Below are positions 9,965-19,360 of a stretch of 64,000 nt of DNA, piece after piece (position 1 is the first letter of the stretch; every line of letters begins with the position of its first letter). The notes beneath the pieces were generated by a model, which was given only the letters and a program-made list of their open reading frames with translations, made no database searches and was not told the origin of the DNA. The position numbers were made by a program, and so were the translations under genes. Origin of the DNA: JABDKH01 sp963768565 (lineage in GTDB: Bacteria > Bacteroidota > Rhodothermia > Rhodothermales > JABDKH01); the NCBI GenBank assembly GCA_963768565.1, contig CAVYIO010000012.1, positions 24,558-88,557 on the forward strand, written 5' to 3'.

Positions 9965-11792
9965 ATGGATCGCCGCAGTCTGGTCTTTCTCCTGGTCATC
10001 CTGATCTCGCTCAGAATTGGAGATCCTGCGACCGCTCAGGATGCCTTCCGGTATCGGGTCGACATCACGAATACCGACGACGACCTCTTCCACGTAACGC
10101 TACTCCCGCCGGCCCTCAGCCCTGCCGACAGCATCTACAGCTTCACGGCGTTCGCCCCGGGTGTTCACCAGGTACTCGACTTCGGGCGCTTCGTAACATC
10201 GTTTGTGGCCCTCGACGCGTCGGGCGCTGAGATTCTCACGTCCCGGAGAGCAACGAACGATTGGTCGATTTCGGACCCGGCGAGAGTTGCCGAAATCCGT
10301 TACGACATGGAAGACACGTTCGATGCAAACGTCGACGAGCACGTGGTCTATCCCATGAGCGGTACGGGCATCGAGCCCGGATACGTCGCTATCAATACGC
10401 ACGGTGTCTTCGGCTATTTCGTTGACCACCGGTCGGACCCAACGACCCTGGAGCTTACGAAGCCAGAGAACTGGACGGTCGGGACGGCACTCTCGACGGA
10501 CGCTTCCGGCCGATACCTCGCCGACTCGTACTACCACCTCGCGGATTCACCCTTCCTCGTCGGGAATCTCAGCACGGCCTCGCGCCAGATAGGCGACATC
10601 AGCGTAGAAGCCTTCGTCTTCTCGCCTGACACAGCCATAACCGCGGACACGGTTCTTGCCATCGCGGACGATGTGCTACAGGCCGCTTATGATTTCGTCG
10701 GCTACTCGCCGGTGGAGAGGTACGCATTCCTCATGTATTTCGCCGACGAGAACGCAAGAGATCGCAATCCTTCATTCATGGCCAGCGGCGCGCTGGAGCA
10801 CTCGTACAGTTCAACGTACGCATTGCCTGCCATGCCCCAGATGCTGCACTTCCTGAAGGATATCGTTGCGCACGAGTTCATGCATATCCTCACACCTCTG
10901 CACCTCCGCAGCGAGATTATCGCGGAGTGGGACTACTCCAGACCCACAGGCGACGATCAGCATCTCTGGTTGTATGAAGGCGTGACCGAATGGACGGCGC
11001 ACATGATGCAGCTGCGGGGAGGGATGATTGACGTCGACGAGTTCCTCGAAAGAATGAGCGGGAAAGATCCGGGCCAGTGAACGATTCAATAGCGACTGGA
11101 GCCTTTCGAGACTCAGCGCCGAATGGTTCACCGATGACGGCCGGGGTAAGTACGGCGACATCTACCAGCTGGGACCACTTACGGCGATGTGTCTGGACCT
11201 TCGACTTCTCGAACTATCGAATGGGAAGCGCGGTCTGCGAGAGGTTTTTGTCGAGATGATGCAGCGGTACGGGAAGGATCGTCCGTTCCATAACGACAGC
11301 TTTTTTGACGAGTTCGTTGCAGCAACGTATCCGGAGATCAAGACATTCATCGATGACCACATCCTGGCGCGACAACCGCTCGATTTCTCGCGATACATGA
11401 ATCTCGTCGGAGTGGAATATCAGAAGAGTCGACCTTCTCCCGATTCACCCCCACAGTTCGGATTGATGTTGCGCGGCATTGAAGGTGGCAGACTTGCCGT
11501 GTCCGGCTTCTTGCCCGAGCATGAGCCCTTCGGACTACAGGACGGCGACGTGATACTGAGTGTGTTCGAGCAAGAACTGACCGTCCACAATGCTGACAGC
11601 GTGATGGCGATCAAGAACGACAAACACGTTGGTGACGAGTATTCGGTACGCGTCAGGAGAGGCGAAGTCGAGCTCCAGCTTACGGGTCTGCTGGTGCCAG
11701 GCTACGATCACCACGTCCTCGAAATGAACGAGGACGCAACGCCAGATCAGAAGCGCATGCGCGCGATCTGGAGTACGAACCGAAACCAGTAG
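9965..11792 (+). CDS. M61-family (glycyl aminopeptidase-like) metallopeptidase with PDZ domain (one frameshift)
   Basis: Signal peptide MDRRSLVFLLVILISL ending ATAQ. The N-terminal beta domain starts FRYRVDITNTDDDLFHVTL, as in M61 proteins. The zinc site HEFMH is at about residues 303-307, with the third ligand likely the Glu in YEGVTEW. The first frame stops at 11080, but shifting one base near 11060 continues with RFNSDWSLSRLSAEWF and YGDIYQLGPLTAMCLDLRL, then a PDZ-like end (FGLQDGDVILSVFEQ) to 11792. The whole is about 608 residues, normal for the family. Probably a periplasmic or secreted peptidase; substrate unknown. Confidence 0.8.
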
Positions 11793-11810
11793 CCAGACGC
11801 GCCGCTCGCG

Positions 11811-12860
11811 TCAGTTCTTGATCACCGAGTACCCGATCGTGTTGAACTTGGTCATTTCCTCGAAGACACTGTTCACGTCTTCAAGTGACACCTCTGCACT
11901 CACGAGCGACGACGGGTTGATCTTGCCCGACTCGACCATTCGAAGCATTTCCGGATAACATCGGGCCTGCATTCCCATTGAGCCCACGATCGTGATCTCC
12001 CTCCCGACGATCATGTCGGCTGGAATCGGCAGAATTCCCTTCTCGGCAGCGCCGGACATTCCAAGGCGAACGAGCCTCCCGCGGGTACGAAGCGACATGA
12101 TGGCCGGCATCCATGTGGCAGCCGTTCCGAGACATTCCACCGCCACGTGCACGCCCCCCTTTGTGTACTCCTGTATCGCCTGCGGAGCATCTTCACCCGC
12201 CGTTACGGTGTGAACCGCGCCCAGTTCGAGCGCTTTGTCGAGCTTTTCCCGGGTTCGCGAGACCGCAATCACGTTTGCACCCATGGCACTGGCGATATCG
12301 ACCGCCGCCAGCCCGACTCCACCACATCCGAACACCGCAACCCATTCACCCGGCTCCACCTGACCCTGAGCCGTCACTCCCCGAAACGCCGTCATGAAGC
12401 GACATCCCAGGCTGGCGCCCTCAACAAACGATATCGACTCGGGCAGGTCAACGAGGTTGACGTCGCCATGGGCAACCAGCGAGTATTCCCCGAATCCACC
12501 TGCGCCCATGAACATCGACATGGCGAGATTCTCGCAGACGTTCTGGTATCCCTCGGCACACGTCCCGCAGCTGCCACACGCCTGTCCGAACGGAAACACA
12601 ACACGGTCTCCCTTCTTGAAGCGCGTCACGTTCGCGCCGACTTCTTCTACGATACCGGCCGATTCATGACCGAGCACAACAGGTAGAGGTGGCGAAAAAC
12701 CCATCCAGTCCCAGTGACCCTGCCACAGGTGCCAGTCCGAACGACAGATCCCGTTGGCCATGACCTTGACCAGAACATGGTCCGGGCCGACTTCCGGGTC
12801 TGGCCAGTTGTCCCAGATCTTTAGCGGTTCCTTGAATGCTTCGACAACAGCAGCGCGCAT
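11811..12860 (-). CDS. Zinc-dependent alcohol dehydrogenase (MDR family)
   Basis: Intact 349-residue medium-chain dehydrogenase that would oxidise an alcohol or reduce an aldehyde with NAD(P). Catalytic zinc ligands are C39 and the H65-E66 pair in VVLGHESAG; C153 may be the third ligand. The structural zinc lobe has C95, C98, C101 and C109 (CGSCGTCAEGYQNVC). The Rossmann motif is GCGGVG at about 178-183. Cytoplasmic. It converges with the M61 gene 18 bp away and has no obvious operon partner. Substrate cannot be told from sequence. Confidence 0.9.
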   Translation of the reverse strand: MRAAVVEAFKEPLKIWDNWPDPEVGPDHVLVKVMANGICRSDWHLWQGHWDWMGFSPPLPVVLGHESAGIVEEVGANVTRFKKGDRVVFPFGQACGSCGTCAEGYQNVCENLAMSMFMGAGGFGEYSLVAHGDVNLVDLPESISFVEGASLGCRFMTAFRGVTAQGQVEPGEWVAVFGCGGVGLAAVDIASAMGANVIAVSRTREKLDKALELGAVHTVTAGEDAPQAIQEYTKGGVHVAVECLGTAATWMPAIMSLRTRGRLVRLGMSGAAEKGILPIPADMIVGREITIVGSMGMQARCYPEMLRMVESGKINPSSLVSAEVSLEDVNSVFEEMTKFNTIGYSVIKN

Positions 12861-12977
12861 AGCTCGATACCTTCGATTATTCCGGGTGAAAGAAGTGCAC
12901 TTGAGCCGCAGTGGTCTACAATTCCCTGCGACGCACCGAGAGTATCGATACCGATCGGCCCAGTGTCAAGCGAATTC

Positions 12978-13015
12978 AAAAGGGCGGAGCCGGAAACTTG
13001 ACCGACCCCGCCCTT
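12978..13015 (-). terminator. Rho-independent terminator of the T9SS gene
   Basis: Read on the minus strand: AAGGGCGG, a loop of about 20 bases, then CCGCCCTTTT. It sits 15 bases after the stop codon of the gene ending at 13030. Confidence 0.75.
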
Positions 13016-13029
13016 CGATGTTCAAGAGA

Positions 13030-14238
13030 CTATTTGACGAGAAGAACCGGGCTGGAGCGAGTATCGAATTGACCGGTTGCACGGATCAAGTAAAGGCCGG
13101 TCGTCAGTTCGGAGGCATCAATCCGGAACACGCGGGTTGCATTCGCCTCGACCGGACCACTGTAGACGTCGACCACCCGGCGACCGAGCAGGTCGAAGAG
13201 GCCGACCTCAACATTCTGCGACTGCTTCACGGCCAACGTGAATGACGTGCTCGGATTGAACGGGTTGGGATAGGCCGAACCCAGCACGAAGCTCTCCGGA
13301 TGCTCGACCCCGACTTCGACGGTCTCGGAATACTCGAACGTTCCATCGACATCGACAACGCGGAGTCTGAAAGCGTGTTGTCCCGAGGGTAGTGCAGCCA
13401 CGGAGGCCGCGTAGTCACGGAGTGATGATGACTCGCCGGTAGCTGCCACGAACGCCGCTTCCGTCCATGCACTCGCAGCGTCCGTCGAAACGTTCTGGTG
13501 CTCAATTCCGAAGCCGAGCGCGGACTGCTCGGAGGCGGTCTGCCATTTCAGAAGCACGTTGTTGCCGTCGACTACAGCGTCAAATGACGTGAGTTCGACC
13601 GGAAGCCCGCACGATCCGGAGTTCACGTATAGTAGTTCGCCCATATCCCAGTCCTGGGCGGCATTGCCAACCCCGGTGTCCAGTTGAACGGCCCCGACGT
13701 TGGCGAAATCCGCACCGGTTCCAGACGCCACCGAAAAAGAGCTGTAGCATATGGTTTGTACGCCCGTGCCCGATGTCGACACCGGATTCACCAGGGACGA
13801 ATTCGATGCGTCCGTATGCACGAGAATTTTGATCTCGAAGTTGCTGCTCCTGTTCGCCGTGATGTTGAATTGAAAAGCGTTGGCTCCGCCCGTCGTAAGG
13901 TCGACGCCGCCAAGACCGGTCTCTACGAAAGTGATAGCATCGTTATTACCATCCCAGTCAACCGAGATGAAGCTGATGTCTCCAGCGTCACGCGTGTATG
14001 TATACGTCCCCGAGCCAATCGTCAGCGTCGATGTCTGCGTTCCGAGCGGGGTCAGTATCGCGTCTCGATACGTGCCGAGCACGGACGTGCCGCCGTTGAC
14101 TGTGGAGGCAGGAAAAAGTGATGAAACGAATTGACCGGTCGTAAAGGCGTCGACGGTCTGGCCAACTGCCGGAATCGTCGTGAAGAAGAGCAGTGCACTG
14201 ACGCATACGCTCAGAGCAAGACTGTAACCGTTATTCAT
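13030..14238 (-). CDS. Secreted protein with T9SS sorting tail
   Basis: The start at 14238 (MNNGYSLALSVCVSALLFF, ending AVGQ) is preferred to the ATG four codons upstream because it places the signal peptide at the N-terminus. The N-terminal half is a beta-rich, Gly/Thr-rich domain (GTYRDAILTPLG, VDWDGNNDAITF) similar to autotransporter/PEP-CTERM-like passenger regions. It is followed by LPVELTSFDAVVDGNN with LKWQTASEQSALGFGIE, a fibronectin-like module common just before T9SS tails. The tail is LGSAYPNPFNPSTSF, then LLGRRVVDVYSG and GLYLIRATGQ to the stop. Intact. Likely exported and anchored or released at the surface; function unknown. Confidence 0.82.
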   Translation of the reverse strand: MNNGYSLALSVCVSALLFFTTIPAVGQTVDAFTTGQFVSSLFPASTVNGGTSVLGTYRDAILTPLGTQTSTLTIGSGTYTYTRDAGDISFISVDWDGNNDAITFVETGLGGVDLTTGGANAFQFNITANRSSNFEIKILVHTDASNSSLVNPVSTSGTGVQTICYSSFSVASGTGADFANVGAVQLDTGVGNAAQDWDMGELLYVNSGSCGLPVELTSFDAVVDGNNVLLKWQTASEQSALGFGIEHQNVSTDAASAWTEAAFVAATGESSSLRDYAASVAALPSGQHAFRLRVVDVDGTFEYSETVEVGVEHPESFVLGSAYPNPFNPSTSFTLAVKQSQNVEVGLFDLLGRRVVDVYSGPVEANATRVFRIDASELTTGLYLIRATGQFDTRSSPVLLVK

Positions 14239-14415
14239 TATGCATACCATGGCTTATTGGGATGGTGGACGAGCCATCGGCCAGTTGGCCTGTGCGTGGC
14301 AGCGGCAGAGCGAATGCGGTCTCCAGCCATCGCAACCAGGGCGCACTATCCGGTGGTAAACTCGCAGTGGGTAACGTAATAGTACCGATATCCCTGACTG
14401 CGATCAAGTTGCGGA

Positions 14416-14961
14416 CTAGATCCGGTAGCCCGCTAATGGATGCGGCACAGACCTTTGGGCATCGTTGAGCGGCATCCGAATGTCAGAGACCCGAGTTGTA
14501 GCGAGACACGCGGCGTGGCACGACGATCGTGATCTCGAACCTACGCCTGCAGCTAACCGGATCGCGTTGTCCGCGTCATCCCGGTTGTCAAAACTGACGA
14601 AGACGATGAATCGCCCACCGATAACGGCAGCCGAGAATCCACGAACGTTGATTCCCGCCTTCGCAATCTTGTCGGCGACCGCCGCTGCGGCACCGCGCTC
14701 GTCATCACCTTCAACGCGAATCGTATCGATGCTGGCCGTAATGTTGAAGCCAAGCATGCCGGCGGCCGACACCTCCGAATCCCCGCGCAGGGGTGTTACA
14801 AAAACCACACCCTCTCCCGGACGGTCCGGCGAACGCCTGCCAATCACGAAATCCAGATTCGCACCCACCTTGCTAAGTGATGTGAGTGCCGCGGAAAGTG
14901 CTCCGGCGTCGTCGGTGATTCGTGCTGCCCAGACGTCGACATGCTCTACGATAAGATTCAT
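14416..14961 (-). CDS. ACT-domain protein
   Basis: The start at 14961 gives MNLIVEHVDVWAARI, the usual first strand of an ACT repeat. Two ACT-like units are visible: ITDDAGALSAALTSLSKVGAN and, after a linker, VADKIAKAGINVRGFSA with RFIVFVSFDNRDDAD. ACT domains bind small ligands, usually amino acids, and regulate metabolism; which ligand is bound here cannot be read. The final 35 or so residues after LAAGV are Ser/Arg-rich and unlike the family, so the true end may be near 14520 with a small indel. Cytoplasmic. Confidence 0.7.
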   Translation of the reverse strand: MNLIVEHVDVWAARITDDAGALSAALTSLSKVGANLDFVIGRRSPDRPGEGVVFVTPLRGDSEVSAAGMLGFNITASIDTIRVEGDDERGAAAAVADKIAKAGINVRGFSAAVIGGRFIVFVSFDNRDDADNAIRLAAGVGSRSRSSCHAACLATTRVSDIRMPLNDAQRSVPHPLAGYRI

Positions 14962-15595
14962 AAACCCGTCCTCATGTTGTTGACTCGGTCCGTCCTCAGT
15001 CAGGGCGTCGGACGGATTCCTCTGGACTCGTGCAGGGTCGTCCGAATTGTCCCGGCTTTCGAACGCACGTTCTCTATTCTCGGAAGAAAAACAAAGCGGC
15101 GAACGTCGATATCTCGTGGCGGTGAGTTGACTACGAGCCGTAAGGGCGTGGCCCATGTAGCTCGTACCAGACATGGCCCAGGCGCCAGACCTGGCTTCTC
15201 AATACATCCGGCGAGTTAGAATCACTCGCCCACCCAGCGTCTTCCAGGATCGCGAGAGGTTCCTGCCGTCACACATCCCCGCCAATTCCCCGCAGCGATT
15301 ATCCAGATAATTCGTTACCTGTCGGTGTGCCGCCCTCCCGCTTACCGCGCCGCGACATCGACCGGTGTTCAGCATATCTTTCAGTATTGGCACGCGGCGA
15401 ACAGGAGAGGGCGGCATTCTTATTTGTCGTCCACGCGATTCCTCTCGTTTAACTTCCGAATAGGAACGAAACTCACACCGAGCGGTCAGTGAGATGTATT
15501 CCCCAACAATGCGATTCTCGAGTACGAACCTGTCCGGGCCCCAACACTAATCTGACCACTCTCGTCCTGCTGCTTCCTTTCGCGGAAAAGATCAC
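14962..15595. other. Divergent intergenic region with one perfect hairpin
   Basis: Between the ACT gene (minus) and the aldo/keto reductase (plus). It contains a perfect 7-bp hairpin GGCGAGT / ACTCGCC at 15210-15230 and an imperfect inverted repeat near 15148-15185. No gene is supported; the open frames lack start context and domains. Both promoters should be here. Confidence 0.45.
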
Positions 15596-16603
15596 ATGCC
15601 AGCCATACCGACCAATACATTCGGACGCACCGACCTCGTCGTGAGCCGCATCGGCTTCGGGGCATGGGCCATCGGCGGACCGGCCATGGCCGGCGACATC
15701 GCCATTGGTTGGGGAGATACCGATGACGCCGTGTCCGTTCGCGCAATCGAAACTGCTCTCGACCGCGGAATCGATTTCTTTGATACGGCGGATTTCTATG
15801 GCCTCGGCCACTCCGAGGAGCTGATCGGGCGGACTATCGGAAACAGAGCAGGCGTCACGATCGCCACGAAGGTCGGCCATCGATTGAATAGTGACGGTTC
15901 GATTTCGCTGGACTACTCGAAGAAGCACATCCTGGCTGCGTGCGACGAGAGCCTGAGGCGGCTGCGCCGCGACCACATCGACCTGTACCAGTTGCATTCC
16001 GCGCGTGTCGCGCACCTGAAGCAGGGCGAATGCATCGAAGCGATGGAGCAACTGGTCTCTGAGGGAAAGATTCGCTACTGGGGCCTGTCGCTGAGTACGT
16101 ACGATCCGGAGCCCGAGGGCGTCTTTCTCATGGAGCGCGGACTCGGTCACAGTTTCCAACTCGTCCTGAGCGTTATCAATCAGCGGGCCGTCGGCCTGAT
16201 GAGGCGTGCGGCCGCCGCGGGATACGGGATCATCGCACGGATGCCGCTGCAGTTCGGGCTCCTGGCCGGGAGGTTCAACTCCGATTCAAGTTTCGGCCCG
16301 AATGACCACCGCAGCTTTCGGCTGACGCCTCGCATACTGCAGCAGTCGACCCTCGACCTGGAGCCGTTCTTTGAATTGGCCAGAGCGCGCAAGGCTTCAC
16401 CCGCGTCGATCGCCCTGGCTTTCGTGCTGAGTCATCCGGAGGTGTCTACGGTGATACCCGGAATGCGGAGTCCCGAGCAGGCCGCACAGAACGCGGCGGG
16501 GCCGTTTGGGCTCACGGAATCGGAGTTTGATCGACTGCGGCAGTTGTACGACGACCGGCTGGCGGACCTCCTGAGTCTGATGGAACGAGAGGAGAAGGGC
16601 TAG
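15596..16603 (+). CDS. Aldo/keto reductase
   Basis: Intact 335-residue NADPH-dependent oxidoreductase of the AKR superfamily. The catalytic tetrad is visible: D63 and Y68 in FFDTADFYGLGHSE, K92 in IATKVGH, H134 in YQLHS. The phosphate-binding end is seen in STVIPGMRSPEQ. The start at 15596 leads directly into the typical first strand (TFGRTDLVVSRIGFG). Cytoplasmic. Substrate unknown. The downstream neighbours on this strand are a short ORF and repeats, so it is probably transcribed alone. Confidence 0.9.
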   Translation: MPAIPTNTFGRTDLVVSRIGFGAWAIGGPAMAGDIAIGWGDTDDAVSVRAIETALDRGIDFFDTADFYGLGHSEELIGRTIGNRAGVTIATKVGHRLNSDGSISLDYSKKHILAACDESLRRLRRDHIDLYQLHSARVAHLKQGECIEAMEQLVSEGKIRYWGLSLSTYDPEPEGVFLMERGLGHSFQLVLSVINQRAVGLMRRAAAAGYGIIARMPLQFGLLAGRFNSDSSFGPNDHRSFRLTPRILQQSTLDLEPFFELARARKASPASIALAFVLSHPEVSTVIPGMRSPEQAAQNAAGPFGLTESEFDRLRQLYDDRLADLLSLMEREEKG

Positions 16604-16716
16604 AATAGCACGTTCAGGGGCGGAGCAGGCGCCTTTAGACGAATTCCGGGGATACGTTCGTTCTACTATCGTGGCGGCTCCTGCATCGGGGGAATCCACC
16701 TCATCGACAATAAAGA

Positions 16717-16887
16717 ATGACCAGAACCGAGTACATACAGTGGTCGAAAGCGCTCGTTAAGAAGCTCGACCTGACCCTCACGACGATCGCTGTCGATGGC
16801 CGACCCGTGCCCTTCATGACGATCGACGTGCACTACTCGTGGAAGGGGAAGCGACTCACAAAGGCGATTCATTCGGTGTTGAACTAG
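16717..16887 (+). CDS. Small hypothetical protein, 56 aa
   Basis: Open frame MTRTEYIQWSKALVKKLDLT to IHSVLN, with a balanced amino-acid mix (DLTLTTIAVDGRPVPFMTID, VHYSWKGKRL) unlike a random shadow frame. There is no frame of comparable quality on the other strand. It lies about 110 bp after the aldo/keto reductase. No signal peptide or domain recognised. Confidence 0.45.
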   Translation: MTRTEYIQWSKALVKKLDLTLTTIAVDGRPVPFMTIDVHYSWKGKRLTKAIHSVLN

Positions 16888-16903
16888 TCGGTCGCGCCGT
16901 CAT

Positions 16904-17205
16904 TGTCATCGCGGCGGAGCGACACGGTCCGAGCCGACGGGATTCACTGGGAGGTCCCGGATTGCCACGCCTGCTGCCGCAGCCTCGCAATGACGGTCTA
17001 CGATTGTGGAGGTAAGATCGGGGATCGATGGGGGTTGTCATCCGTCGTCATCCCGGCGATCGGGGATCGATGCGAGGTCCGGTCATCCTGCGGAGCGAAG
17101 TGGCCCCTCATCGTCATCGCGAGCGGAGCGAAGCGATCCGAGACCACGTATTCACCTGAAGGCCCAGGATTCCCACGCCTGCTGCCGCAGCCCGGCGCGT
17201 CGCGG
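16904..17205. repeat. REP-like interspersed repeats (GTCATCGCGAGCGAAGCGAAGCGATCC type)
   Basis: Two copies, near 16904-16996 and 17112-17205. Each begins with GTCATCGCG-GGAGCGA and ends with a GGATT(G/C)CCACGCC segment and CTGCTGCCGCAG; the first closes with TCGCAATGACGG, the inverted complement of its start, so the unit can fold. Related copies occur at 42781-42990, and degenerate ones at 18920-18960 and 21019-21065. Non-coding. Confidence 0.7.
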
Positions 17206-17238
17206 CACGTGCCGCAACAAAGAAAACTCATTACCACA

Positions 17239-17590
17239 ACCTGAATCCGAAAAAACCCATCCGTCCATTAGGGTCCAAGAGTGCCCGGTCGCTGCCCGAT
17301 AGCAGCGGCCCGCGTACACGCAGATGTGCCGGTATTCCGGCTGCGTTGCACTTCTAATAACATCCCTATCTGCGCGGGCAGGGATTTGACTTAACCGGTC
17401 AAAGACTACTGCCATGCGTACACGTAACGTTCTCTCCGCTCTCGCCGCCGTCGTTTTCCTGCTCTCCAACGTCCTGCTGTCGGGTTGCTCCGACGCTTCC
17501 TTCCTCAGCAGCGAAGAACAGCTCGTCGAAGACGGTTCCACTTCCAAGATGCGTCAGGCGCATCTATTCAAATTTCTCTCGCGTGCCAAA
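17239..17590 (+). repeat. Long direct repeat, copy 1 (leader + signal peptide of subtilase 2)
   Basis: Nearly identical to 19361-19712. The leader differs by about one base (a T/C in the P1 loop), and the first 55 or so codons of the coding region by only a few bases. Identity falls away sharply after the first LERY codons. The two copies lie 2122 bp apart. Confidence 0.85.
17287..17413 (+). ncRNA. Candidate structured leader RNA, copy B (upstream of subtilase 2)
   Basis: P1 pairs 17287-17294 with 17303-17310. P2 is a hairpin ACGCAG / CTGCGT with an inner CCGG-TATT-CCGG and an ATGTG bulge. P3 pairs ATCCCT (17362-17367) with AGGGAT (17380-17385) around the loop ATCTGCGCGGGC. P4 pairs TTGAC (17386-17390) with GTCAA (17398-17402). 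Against copy A, P1 changes from AACT/AGTT to GCTG/CAGC and P3 from GGTCCC/GGGGCC to ATCCCT/AGGGAT, keeping the pairing. CGCGGGC (17373-17379) can pair with GCCCGCG (17308-17314). P4 ends only 11 bases before the ATG, so the ribosome binding site may be masked. Confidence 0.6.
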
Positions 17591-18817
17591 GTCCTTGAGC
17601 GCTACGACGAGCTGGCCGTCTCCAACGACTTCGTGCTCGGAATGACTAAGGTTCTTGAGCGCTACCGTGTGCTCGAGCGCTACGAGGGCATGGACGGCGT
17701 CACCATCAAGCACGATTACACGCGCTCCTTTGACGGTTTCTCTGCGCACGTCGAGGGCGATGTGCCTGCGTTCCTGGACTTCGTCGAGAACGACCCGGAC
17801 ATAGAATGGATCGAGCCGGATATCCGGATAGGTCATAGCGATGCAGATCCGCTGCTCAAGAAGGGCAAGCCGAACCAGTCAATGCCGTGGGGTGTGTGGT
17901 TCGTTGGGGGCGAATGGAGTTGGACCGCGTCCGGAGATGGGACGGGCAATGTCGACGCGCACATCTACATACTCGACACCGGTGTGGCGCACCGTGACAT
18001 GAATCTTGTTGAGACCATCGACTTCACCGGCGAGGGCACGGTGAGCATGGACCCGGTGGGACACGGAACACATGTGGCTGCAACCGCCGCGGCACTCGAC
18101 AACCAGGCCGGCATCGTCGGCGTCGCTCCCGGAGCATCAATTCACAATCTGAGGGTGCTTGACAGCAATGGTGAGGCCGATCTCTCAACGGCAATCGCCG
18201 CCGTCGAATATCTGACAAATCTGAAGGCGGAAAATCCGACGATGCCGATTATCGCAAACATCAGCTTCGGCGCCGACATTGGTACAACGGAATACAACGC
18301 CCTCGACCATGCCGTGGCGGCCGCCGTTGCTCAAGGCGTAGTGGTTATCGTAGCCGCCGGCAACGACGGGATTGACGCGTCGACGGTTACTCCGGCGCAC
18401 GTTCGTGAGGCAATCACCGTCGGAGCATTCGAAAGCACGCCTGCTGCCTTTGCGTCATTCTCGAACTTCGGTGACGTGGTCGACATCCTCGCACCCGGCG
18501 TCGACATCCTCTCGATGAGTACCGAGACGGGCCGGTCAGCTCCTCCAGCACTCATGAGCGGAACGTCAACAGCCGCACCGCACGTCGCCGGAGCCGCAGC
18601 GTTGCTTCTTGCACGCGCACCCGCCCTAACCCCGGCGGAGGTGCAAGACGCAATCGTCTCAGCCGCGCAGGCACGCAACCTTACGATCTACGGGGCACCG
18701 GCCAATACGACCAATCTGAGTCTGTGGGTTGCCGAGTCGCAGTCAGAGCCTCCCAGTGACAGCGACGATACCACGTCCGATACAGGGCGCACAAAGAAGG
18801 GCGGTCCGAAGAAATAG
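17414..18817 (+). CDS. S8 subtilase lipoprotein, paralogue 2
   Basis: Intact, 467 residues. The signal peptide MRTRNVLSALAAVVFLLSN ends in the lipobox LLSGC. A segment with repeated ERY units follows (KVLERYDELA, KVLERYRVLERYEG), then an I9-like inhibitor propeptide (GFSAHVEGD to NDPDIEWIEPDI). The subtilisin core has D188 (YILDTGV), H217 (GHGTHVA), Asn in AAGNDG and S385 (MSGTSTAAPHVAG). The last 20 or so residues are hydrophilic (SDDTTSDTGRTKKGG). It is expected to be anchored to a membrane by lipid and to self-process. Its closest relative is the gene at 19536, with which it shares leader, signal peptide and terminator. Confidence 0.92.
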   Translation: MRTRNVLSALAAVVFLLSNVLLSGCSDASFLSSEEQLVEDGSTSKMRQAHLFKFLSRAKVLERYDELAVSNDFVLGMTKVLERYRVLERYEGMDGVTIKHDYTRSFDGFSAHVEGDVPAFLDFVENDPDIEWIEPDIRIGHSDADPLLKKGKPNQSMPWGVWFVGGEWSWTASGDGTGNVDAHIYILDTGVAHRDMNLVETIDFTGEGTVSMDPVGHGTHVAATAAALDNQAGIVGVAPGASIHNLRVLDSNGEADLSTAIAAVEYLTNLKAENPTMPIIANISFGADIGTTEYNALDHAVAAAVAQGVVVIVAAGNDGIDASTVTPAHVREAITVGAFESTPAAFASFSNFGDVVDILAPGVDILSMSTETGRSAPPALMSGTSTAAPHVAGAAALLLARAPALTPAEVQDAIVSAAQARNLTIYGAPANTTNLSLWVAESQSEPPSDSDDTTSDTGRTKKGGPKK

Positions 18818-18866
18818 ACTTCGAGATTCGCAGAACGGAGCGGTGAACAGCAGGCTCGCCTGCACG

Positions 18867-18906
18867 GTCCCGGGAGCATGGGGTGCTCTCGGGACTGCTT
18901 TTTTTC
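18867..18906 (+). terminator. Rho-independent terminator of subtilase 2
   Basis: Stem GTCCCGGGAGCA / TGCTCTCGGGAC followed by TGCTTTTTTT. A small hairpin GCAGG-CTCG-CCTGC precedes it. The same two-hairpin arrangement follows subtilase 3. Confidence 0.9.
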
Positions 18907-19360
18907 CGGCACTCTGGATATCGTCGCGATCGCCAGCGAATCGCAGCCGACACGTCATCCCCGACCTCGCATTCCCTCACATTCCCTCGCATTCCCTCGC
19001 ATCCGCGAGGGCGGAGCGCAAGGGCAAGCCTGGGCTGGAATCCATGGAAGTTTCCGCCATTGTCTGCTGGATCCAGCATGCGCAACGATGACGTGTGACT
19101 CGCCTGCCCCCGCGTATGCGGGGGATCGGGGATTCATTGAACGCTATGTCGGGCTCCACGCTGTATGGATTCTCGCATCCGCAAGAATGACGAGGTAGCA
19201 GGTAGATTCTCGCCTGCGCTAGGACTGACCCCAGACGGTTGGCGGAGGTCTATTTCCCGTCAATTGAGCCTGCCCAAGACCCGTCATTTGAGCGTCTGCA
19301 GGCCGAAAATGGCGTCTCGGCGACTTACCGCACCCTTTCCACCAGAAAATGCTCGCATCA
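18907..19360. repeat. Repeat-rich spacer between subtilases 2 and 3
   Basis: No gene. Contains a degenerate REP-like unit near 18920, three short direct copies of CATTCCCTC(G/A)CAT at about 18971-18999, the perfect hairpin CCCCCGC-GTAT-GCGGGGG at 19107-19124, and the segment GATTCTCGCATCCGCAAGAATGAC near 19171, which recurs near 21141. Open frames here follow the repeats and are not believed. Confidence 0.65.

Noticed and set aside
17386..17402. Integron attC-like core (ACTTAAC) in the P4 hairpin
   Set aside because: No matching GTTRRRY partner at the right distance, no integrase and no cassette array; the hairpin is better explained as part of the leader.
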